In this document: positions 7,193 to 11,609 of the stretch, in pieces
How positions within the stretch are numbered: position 1 is the first letter of the stretch
Layout of the letters: every line of letters starts with the position of its first letter
NCBI GenBank assembly: GCA_007280145.1
Contig: QYPU01000082.1
Span: 1 to 11,609, forward strand
Length of the DNA stretch: 11,609 nucleotides
Direction: 5' to 3'
Source of the DNA: Dehalococcoidia bacterium
GTDB lineage: Bacteria > Chloroflexota > Dehalococcoidia > GIF9 > UBA5629
Program-made: the position numbers and the translations under genes
Notes under the pieces: generated by a model
The model's database searches: none
What the model saw: the letters and a program-made list of their open reading frames with translations, nothing else
Told to the model about the DNA's origin: nothing

Positions 7193-7342
7193 AGATAAAC
7201 AGGAGTCTACCATCGATACTACATCGTGTCAAATTGCCAGCATAATCATAATATGATAACATCAAGGGAACATAGCTAGCTAAGAGTTACAGCTACGGAA
7301 AGAAGTAAATCAGCGAGTGAATTTTTTAAACCAATTCTTAGT
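7193..7342. promoter_or_regulatory. Divergent intergenic region with two palindromes
   Basis: This is the only divergent junction in the window, between nadK (minus) and the MetH-activation-like gene (plus). It contains the nadK promoter described separately. A 13-base dyad, ATCATA-A-TATGAT, lies at 7245-7257, and a perfect 10-base palindrome, TAGCTAGCTA, at 7273-7282; either could be an operator, but both are short and AT-rich enough to arise by chance. For the plus-strand gene only a weak promoter candidate is visible (TTGCCA at 7234-7239, 17 bases, then TAACAT at 7257-7262), with a leader of about 75 bases. No riboswitch-like structure was recognised, although a B12 or SAM element might be expected before such a gene. 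Confidence 0.3.
7204..7232 (-). promoter_or_regulatory. Predicted sigma70-like promoter for nadK
   Basis: On the minus strand a perfect TTGACA (7232-7227) is followed after exactly 17 bases by TAGACT (7209-7204), four of six matches to TATAAT. Transcription would begin near 7196-7199, leaving only a few bases before the nadK ATG at 7192. That would be a nearly leaderless mRNA and agrees with the lack of an SD. The call rests on consensus match and position only. Confidence 0.5.
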
Positions 7343-8053
7343 ATGATGTCCAGTACAGAATATCTTGACCAACTAGAAGTGAATATAGACACCAAAGCAG
7401 TCCTGAGAATCCAGGGTTATAGAGACGACCATAAGCCGCAGGCTGGCATTAGTGAAATCACGGCTAGGGGAATTGAGGCAGCTCAGCAATTAGCTAGGCC
7501 CAGAGCAATCTACCGTAAGGTTGAAGTCTTGAGCATGGAGAGGGATACCATGAGATTGGAGGGCCACATCCAGCTACACATAGGCAGAAAAATAGCTCAG
7601 TGGTGGAACGGCAGTCAATTCTTGGCGGTAGCTGTGTGCACTATCGGCGGAGCATTGGAAGAAAGGATTTTAGCACTTTCCCAGAAGGGGGAGAATGCAG
7701 CCGCGCTAATCTTAGATATTGCTGGCTCAGTGGCTCTGGGCAGTGTAACTAACCAGGTTCGTCGCTTTATCTGTGAAAAGGCTTCGAACTTGGGAATAAA
7801 AGTGGCCCCTGGGCTCAACCCGGGCTACGGGGAGTGGCCTCTGACCGACCAGCGGCTGATTTTCAGCATTATGCCTGCCGAAACTATAGGAGTCCGTCTT
7901 AATGACCATTGTATGATGATACCCAAGAAGTCTGTCTCCTTCTGTGCTGGATTGGGCGTAAGTGAGGCTCTGGAACAGTTTAACCGCTGTAACCACTGCG
8001 GCGTGTCTAAATGTCCATACAGAAGAGTAGATGAAAAATCAGAAGTAGATTAA
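7343..8053 (+). CDS. MetH activation-domain-like protein (vitamin B12-dependent methionine synthase activation domain)
   Basis: A free-standing 236-residue protein resembling the S-adenosylmethionine-binding activation domain of cobalamin-dependent methionine synthase, the domain that supports reductive remethylation of inactive cob(II)alamin. Recognisable parts are APGLNPGYGEWPLTDQRLIF (156-174), matching the PGYxxxP segment, and ETIGVRLNDHCMMIPKKSVS (180-199), matching the domain's L-T/N-x-S/H-x-M-x-P-x-x-S-V-S motif. The C-terminus is cysteine-rich (C201, then CNHCGVSKC at 216-224), which could hold a metal or Fe-S cluster; that is inference. Stand-alone forms are known next to corrinoid methyltransferases in acetogens and Dehalococcoidia. 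The next gene is such a methyltransferase. ATGs at 7343 and 7346 are both possible and neither has a clear SD; the frame is open back to a stop at 7277. Confidence 0.82.
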   Translation: MMSSTEYLDQLEVNIDTKAVLRIQGYRDDHKPQAGISEITARGIEAAQQLARPRAIYRKVEVLSMERDTMRLEGHIQLHIGRKIAQWWNGSQFLAVAVCTIGGALEERILALSQKGENAAALILDIAGSVALGSVTNQVRRFICEKASNLGIKVAPGLNPGYGEWPLTDQRLIFSIMPAETIGVRLNDHCMMIPKKSVSFCAGLGVSEALEQFNRCNHCGVSKCPYRRVDEKSEVD

Positions 8054-8125
8054 AGGTTATCCTCTACGTATGCTAGCCATATCTCTCCAAACACCGAACG
8101 CTTAATCTTGCCCATGAATTAAGTC

Positions 8126-8133
8126 AAAGGAGG
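8126..8133 (+). promoter_or_regulatory. Strong ribosome binding site fixing a GTG start
   Basis: AAAGGAGG lies six bases before GTG at 8140. An ATG at 8138 overlaps but is out of frame with the long coding region. Together with the family N-terminus LIIGERIN right after the GTG, this fixes the start at 8140. Confidence 0.85.
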
Positions 8134-8139
8134 CTTAAT

Positions 8140-8934
8140 GTGCTAATTATAGGCGAAAGGATTAATTCCACAAGGGAAAGCATTGCTCAAGCCATCAAGG
8201 AAAAAAACAGCTCTTTCATTCAGCAGGAGGCACTGAAACAGGTTGAGACCGGTGCAGATTATGTTGATGTTAATGCTGGTATTTTCATGGAGGAGGAAAC
8301 CAAGTATTTATCTTGGCTGGTAGAAGTAGTTCAAGAGGCCACTGACAAACCTTTGTGCATTGACACCAGTAAAACAGAAGCCCTGGCCGCTGCCCTCAAA
8401 GCATGCCGGAATAAGGCGCTGGTTAGTTCTATTACCGCCGAGAAGGTGAGATATGACGCCTTCCTACCTCTGATCAAGCAATATGAATGTAGCCTCTCGG
8501 CTCTTTGTATAGATGAGTCTGGAATACCATCCTCTGTCCAAGGGAGAGTCGAGGTGACAAACCGGCTCATCAGCTCCCTGTTAGCTGACAAGATTGCTCC
8601 ACAAGATATCTACATTGACGCTATTGTTCAACCCATTGGCGCCGATTACAAATCAGGAGTCACAGTACTGGAAACAATCAAACAGATTAAGACTCAACAT
8701 CCTGAGGTACAAGCCATCGTTGGCCTTAGCAATATTTCTTTTGGTTTGCCTTACCGACGACATCTTAATCAGATATTCCTGGTGATGGCTATTCAAGCTG
8801 GGCTTGATGCAGCCATCCTTGACCCGTGCGACAAGAAAATCATGGCGCATATCACTACAGCTAAGGCTTTGTTAGGGCAAGACAGGCACTGCCTTAACTA
8901 TATTAAGGCCTATCGCAGCGGCAATTTAGATTAG
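8140..8934 (+). CDS. Methyltetrahydrofolate methyltransferase, AcsE/MtrH type (pterin-binding TIM barrel)
   Basis: A member of the dihydropteroate-synthase-fold methyltransferases that move a methyl group between methyl-tetrahydrofolate and a corrinoid protein, as AcsE does in the Wood-Ljungdahl pathway. The 264-residue length matches AcsE. It begins LIIGERINSTR and shows GADYVDVNAGIFM, PLCIDTSK (D75), YIDAIVQPIG (D160), GLSNISFGLPYRRHLNQIFL (195-214, N198) and GLDAAILDPCDKK. D75, D160 and N198 match pterin-contact residues of Moorella AcsE (D75, D160, N199) by alignment from memory. The usual Asn of the 'INS' motif (N96) is replaced by Ser in ALVSSIT. The gene is 86 bases after the MetH-activation-like gene on the same strand. 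Its methyl-acceptor corrinoid protein is not in the window, so acetyl-CoA pathway, methionine synthesis or demethylation are all open. Confidence 0.87.
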   Translation: MLIIGERINSTRESIAQAIKEKNSSFIQQEALKQVETGADYVDVNAGIFMEEETKYLSWLVEVVQEATDKPLCIDTSKTEALAAALKACRNKALVSSITAEKVRYDAFLPLIKQYECSLSALCIDESGIPSSVQGRVEVTNRLISSLLADKIAPQDIYIDAIVQPIGADYKSGVTVLETIKQIKTQHPEVQAIVGLSNISFGLPYRRHLNQIFLVMAIQAGLDAAILDPCDKKIMAHITTAKALLGQDRHCLNYIKAYRSGNLD

Positions 8935-9020
8935 TCACCACTGAGTGTGTTCGGGGGAGGGAAACGCAGCGCCTCCACGAAACACTCTTGACTTTGAGGC
9001 TCAGGGGAGAGTTCTACATA
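8931..9020 (-). pseudogene. Remnant of a second RACo-type gene, last 30 codons
   Basis: Read on the minus strand, this segment ends YVELSPEPQSQECFV then EALRFPPPNTLSGD and a stop. It aligns without gaps to the C-terminus of the RACo-like gene at 9902 (YVELTVEPEFQKYFV, then DALHFPIPNELNNP, stop). By hand count 16 of 29 residues and 59 of 90 bases are identical. No RACo homology is visible upstream of the YVEL codons, where the enoyl-CoA hydratase gene ends at 9062. The copy is richer in G and C than the intact tail. Its stop overlaps the stop of the convergent methyltransferase gene. The same frame is open to 9134, but there is no SD and no homology for the first half, so I treat it as a gene relic and not a working gene. 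Bases 9021-9061 hold nothing I recognise. Confidence 0.75.
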
Positions 9021-9061
9021 TCCCGCACTGGTTGGTAGCTGATTAGGGAACCTGCTCGAGG

Positions 9062-9853
9062 TTACGAGCCATCTGACGAAGCTGGAGGACGGGGTGGCGG
9101 AGGCCGTTGGCCAGCGGCATAGCGGCGGAGCCATTCGTCCATGGCAGGATCAGCCAAGCTGTCCTGATGAAGTCGCTGCTCAAGCCTGAGGCCTTCAAGC
9201 AGGGACAGTGACAAACCCTCATATGCGCACCAGCGGTCGTCACGCAGGCTCAGCTGCGGATAGGCGGAGATGACGTCAGCTAACTCCAAGGCGCGTGCCA
9301 GTGCTTGCCCCTCGGGGACAACCTCCTGTACAAGCCCGATACGGAGTGCATGCTCGGCATCGATGAGCACACCTGTCTCAATCAGATACAGCGCATTGCC
9401 CAGTCCTACGATTCTGGGCAGGCGCTGGGTACCCCCGTCTACTAGAGGAACGCCCCAGCGGCGGTCGAGCACACCAAAGCTGGCATTGTGAACAGCAATT
9501 CGAAAGTCGCACCAGCAGGCCAGCTCCAGACCCCCAGCCAGGCAATAGCCGCTAATCGCAGCTATAGTTGCCTTGGATATGTCCGTGATGCGGCTGATGC
9601 CCATGGCACCAGACTCCTCAGCGCCGGGGCGAGTCACCAAGCTGTCAATGTTCTTCAAATCAGCCCCCGAGCAAAAGGCAAGCTCACCTGCACCGGTGAG
9701 GACGAGGACATCAAGGCTTTCATCCCGACGAAATGATTCGACAGCCTCAAATAGCAACCCCGCGGTCTCACCGTCTACACAGTTGCGAACTTCGGGCCGG
9801 TTGATGGTCACGATGAACGAACGGCCCTTGCGTTCAGTCTCGACTTTAGCCAT
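9062..9853 (-). CDS. Enoyl-CoA hydratase/isomerase (crotonase) family protein
   Basis: A 263-residue crotonase-fold protein that acts on an acyl-CoA thioester. The oxyanion-hole segments are present: CSGADLKN (about 61-68) and GYCLAGGLELACWCDFRIA (102-120), which holds the first catalytic Glu. At the second catalytic position the usual FGxPE reads FGVLD, so Asp replaces Glu, followed by RRWGVPLVDGGTQRLPRIVG. That pattern belongs to an EchA-like subgroup whose exact reaction I cannot name; hydratase activity is not certain. The start has AGGAGG (9866-9861) seven bases before the ATG. The C-terminal tail is unusually proline-rich (PPPPRPP). Composition differs from the neighbours: the line 9421-9480 has 41 of 60 G+C, against 26 of 60 for 10681-10740. 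The gene sits between an intact RACo-like gene and a relic of another, which suggests it was acquired or rearranged. Confidence 0.88.
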   Translation of the reverse strand: MAKVETERKGRSFIVTINRPEVRNCVDGETAGLLFEAVESFRRDESLDVLVLTGAGELAFCSGADLKNIDSLVTRPGAEESGAMGISRITDISKATIAAISGYCLAGGLELACWCDFRIAVHNASFGVLDRRWGVPLVDGGTQRLPRIVGLGNALYLIETGVLIDAEHALRIGLVQEVVPEGQALARALELADVISAYPQLSLRDDRWCAYEGLSLSLLEGLRLEQRLHQDSLADPAMDEWLRRYAAGQRPPPPRPPASSDGS

Positions 9854-9860
9854 GGCAATA

Positions 9861-9866
9861 CCTCCT
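9861..9866 (-). promoter_or_regulatory. Ribosome binding site of the enoyl-CoA hydratase gene
   Basis: AGGAGG on the minus strand lies seven bases before the ATG at 9853, inside the 48-base gap after the RACo-like stop. No promoter is evident in that gap, so co-transcription with the upstream gene is likely. Confidence 0.75.
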
Positions 9867-9901
9867 AAGCAAAACGCTGGATGACTTCATGACAAGCTGA
9901 A

Positions 9902-11609
9902 TCAGGGATTGTTTAGTTCGTTTGGGATAGGAAAATGCAGAGCATCCACAAAATATTTTTGAAATTCAGGTTCGACGGTAAGTTCCACATATTCCACTTT
10001 CCTGGCTATCTCTTCAGCCTCTCGCCTCTTATCCAAACTTATTAAAGCGAGCCGCGCTCCCTCCCCAGCAGCATTGCCCACGCTGTAGACTCTCTCCAAG
10101 GCGCAGTCAGGGAAAAGCCCAATAGCAAGAGCATTTTCCTTGTTGATGTAACTACCAAAGGCACCAGCAAGGATAACTTTATCCAGCTCGGTTACTCCCA
10201 GCTTTTCCATCAGAATCCTTACCCCCGCATACATAGCTCCTTTGGCTAGCTGTACCGCCCTGACATCATCGATAGAAACAGTAATATCTCGGCCCAGGGA
10301 GGCCTCACTTGCCCAGGCAATAACGAACGCTGGCCCTTCATCAGTGATGCTAAACCGAGGAGAAGCAAGTTTCCGGTTAAACCGACCGCTTTCTTCAATG
10401 ATGCCAGCTTTGACCATTTCAGCTATGGCATCAACGATGCCTGAGCCACAAATACCCTTAGCCTTGACCGAAGACGATGCGGTACTCCACTCATCGCTAC
10501 CTATGACCTTGAATTTAACCTCCAGGCTCTGTCTGTCTATTGTGACACATTCAATTGCCCCTGGGGCAGCCCGCATGCCAAACTTAATATTAGCACCTTC
10601 AAAGGCAGGGCCCATAGCACATGAAGCACAAAGGAGTTTCTCCCGATTGCCCATCACCAATTCACCATTAGTGCCAATATCAATAATGAGCACCATCTCA
10701 TCCTGATTATACGGTTCCTCAGCAATAAGCACGCCTACATTGTCAGCACCAACAAAACCAGCTTCAACAGGTAAGATATGCACATTCGCCGACTTATCCA
10801 GCCCTATTCCCAGGTCACGGCTCTTAATATCCAGCGACTTGGCTATGGTGGGCACAAACGGTGATTTGGACAAATACTCAGGATTCAGGTTGAGGAAAAT
10901 ATGATGCATAGCTGAATTGCCAGCAACAGTCATCTCTGAAATGTCACCTGGGACAAGCTGCGCTTTTCTAGTAATGCTGGCAATAATCTTGCCTATGCCA
11001 TCAACAATGGCTCTATTCAGCGTTGCCAACCCATCAGGCTCTGTTACAGCATAGTTGATGCGCGATATCACATCCTCACCATAAGCTACTTGAGGATTCA
11101 GGATAGCCTCTGTAGCTAACACTTCACCAGTTTGCAGGTCACACAAATAACCAGCTACAGTAGTCGTTCCAATGTCAACAGCCAGCCCGTAGCTGCCATC
11201 GATATAGCCGGGTTCGACCTTTGCAATCTCCCGACTCATCCAAACGGTCACCGTCACCTTCCAATCGCCTTCACGGAGAACAGACGCCAAATTGCTGAGA
11301 GCCGCATAGTCAATGCCCTCAATTCTTAGACCGAAGGAATGACCAAGCTCAGCAGCTAACCGCTGGTAATCAGCCGCGAGAGCATTTAATGTCGGCGGAG
11401 ATAGCTCCAAATAGTATTTCCTGATGGCAGGCTTAACCGGAATTACCCTCTCAACAGTCGACTTGCGAATAACATGTTTTTCCCTTCGGCTCATCTCAGG
11501 AACAAATACTACAACATCACCAAGAACTATGGTACTACAAGCCAACCGGTACTCATCACCAAAACCGTGACGGGATAAAAGCTCTATTTCTTTCTCCGTC
11601 GGAGGTGAA
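9902..11609 (-). CDS. RACo-like corrinoid activation protein, ASKHA ATPase (5' end outside window)
   Basis: Reductive activator of corrinoid proteins: an iron-sulfur and ATPase protein that uses ATP to push an electron onto inactive Co(II) corrinoid, restoring the methyl-accepting Co(I) state. The frame is open to the window edge. The TTG at 11545 is not the start, because upstream codons continue the ferredoxin domain (LLSRHGFGDEYRLAC), whose last cluster cysteine is at 11537-11539. After a linker comes AVDIGTTTVAGYLCDL (DIGTTT at 11159-11176), EDVISRINYA, AGNSAMHHIFL, DIGTNGELVMG with CASCAMGPAFEGANIKFGM, GICGSGIVDAI and LAGAFGSYINKENALAIGLFP. These are the phosphate-binding and C-terminal domain motifs of this family. 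About 568 codons are visible; the missing part is most of the N-terminal [2Fe-2S] domain. The partner corrinoid protein is not seen; the convergent AcsE-type methyltransferase and MetH-activation-like genes fit the same biochemistry. Confidence 0.9.
   Translation of the reverse strand, partial: SPPTEKEIELLSRHGFGDEYRLACSTIVLGDVVVFVPEMSRREKHVIRKSTVERVIPVKPAIRKYYLELSPPTLNALAADYQRLAAELGHSFGLRIEGIDYAALSNLASVLREGDWKVTVTVWMSREIAKVEPGYIDGSYGLAVDIGTTTVAGYLCDLQTGEVLATEAILNPQVAYGEDVISRINYAVTEPDGLATLNRAIVDGIGKIIASITRKAQLVPGDISEMTVAGNSAMHHIFLNLNPEYLSKSPFVPTIAKSLDIKSRDLGIGLDKSANVHILPVEAGFVGADNVGVLIAEEPYNQDEMVLIIDIGTNGELVMGNREKLLCASCAMGPAFEGANIKFGMRAAPGAIECVTIDRQSLEVKFKVIGSDEWSTASSSVKAKGICGSGIVDAIAEMVKAGIIEESGRFNRKLASPRFSITDEGPAFVIAWASEASLGRDITVSIDDVRAVQLAKGAMYAGVRILMEKLGVTELDKVILAGAFGSYINKENALAIGLFPDCALERVYSVGNAAGEGARLALISLDKRREAEEIARKVEYVELTVEPEFQKYFVDALHFPIPNELNNP

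Noticed and set aside
8101..8123. Hairpin CTTAAT / ATTAAG as a terminator or leader element before the methyltransferase gene
   Set aside because: The stem has six mostly A-T pairs with an 11-base loop and no T-tract, too weak to call.
8931..9134. A 67-codon minus-strand open frame as an intact small gene
   Set aside because: Only its last 30 codons resemble a known family (RACo tail). The upstream half overlaps the hydratase gene in another frame, with no SD, so I kept only the homologous part as a relic.
9270..9884. Three plus-strand open frames opposite the hydratase gene
   Set aside because: They are antisense to a well-supported crotonase. High GC content makes such long open frames common, and none has a recognisable domain or SD.
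10242..10706. A 154-codon plus-strand open frame
   Set aside because: It lies fully antisense to the conserved ATPase domain of the RACo-like gene, and its translation is low-complexity with no family features.
11537..11545. TTG at 11545 as the start of the RACo-like gene
   Set aside because: The upstream in-frame codons to the window edge continue the ferredoxin domain, including the RLAC motif, so the gene extends beyond the window.

Overview
The window is a stretch of ordinary bacterial chromosome with tightly packed genes. It suggests an anaerobic or facultative bacterium that uses menaquinone and C1/corrinoid chemistry. Protein style points to Chloroflexota, class Dehalococcoidia, as the best guess: an archaeal-like (type A) complex II with two similar haem-b anchors, a two-subunit class I fumarase, a short N-acetylglutamate synthase-like GNAT, an AcsE/MtrH-type methyltransferase beside a MetH-activation-domain protein, and a RACo-type ASKHA protein. 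The taxonomy is inference; no rRNA or other marker gene is present.

Left part, + strand (1-5276): one dense apparent operon, entered in its middle. It holds the 3' end of a malic enzyme, fumarase alpha, complex II flavoprotein, two membrane anchors, complex II iron-sulfur protein and fumarase beta. Gaps are short or genes overlap, and most starts have good Shine-Dalgarno (SD) sequences. Together these genes interconvert succinate, fumarate, malate and pyruvate and link that path to the membrane quinone pool. The two fumarase subunits sit at opposite ends of the complex II genes.

Middle, - strand (5284-7192): NAD kinase, a GNAT acetyltransferase (4-base overlap with NAD kinase) and an ADP-ribose-pyrophosphatase-like Nudix hydrolase, running convergently into the fumarase beta gene with a 7-base gap. 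A divergent intergenic region (7193-7342) carries a recognisable sigma70-like promoter for NAD kinase that would give an almost leaderless mRNA, plus two short palindromes.

Right part: on + (7343-8934), a MetH-activation-domain-like protein and a methyltetrahydrofolate methyltransferase. On - (11609 down to 8931), a RACo-like corrinoid-activation ATPase truncated by the window edge, an enoyl-CoA hydratase family protein of clearly higher GC content, and a 30-codon remnant homologous to the C-terminus of that same RACo family. B12-linked methyl transfer is the common theme, but no corrinoid protein is visible in the window.

Most of the window is core metabolism. The most unusual structure is the duplicated RACo tail beyond the GC-rich enoyl-CoA hydratase gene (8931-9901), which looks like a scar of gene insertion or deletion. 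I do not see a clearly new multi-gene system.
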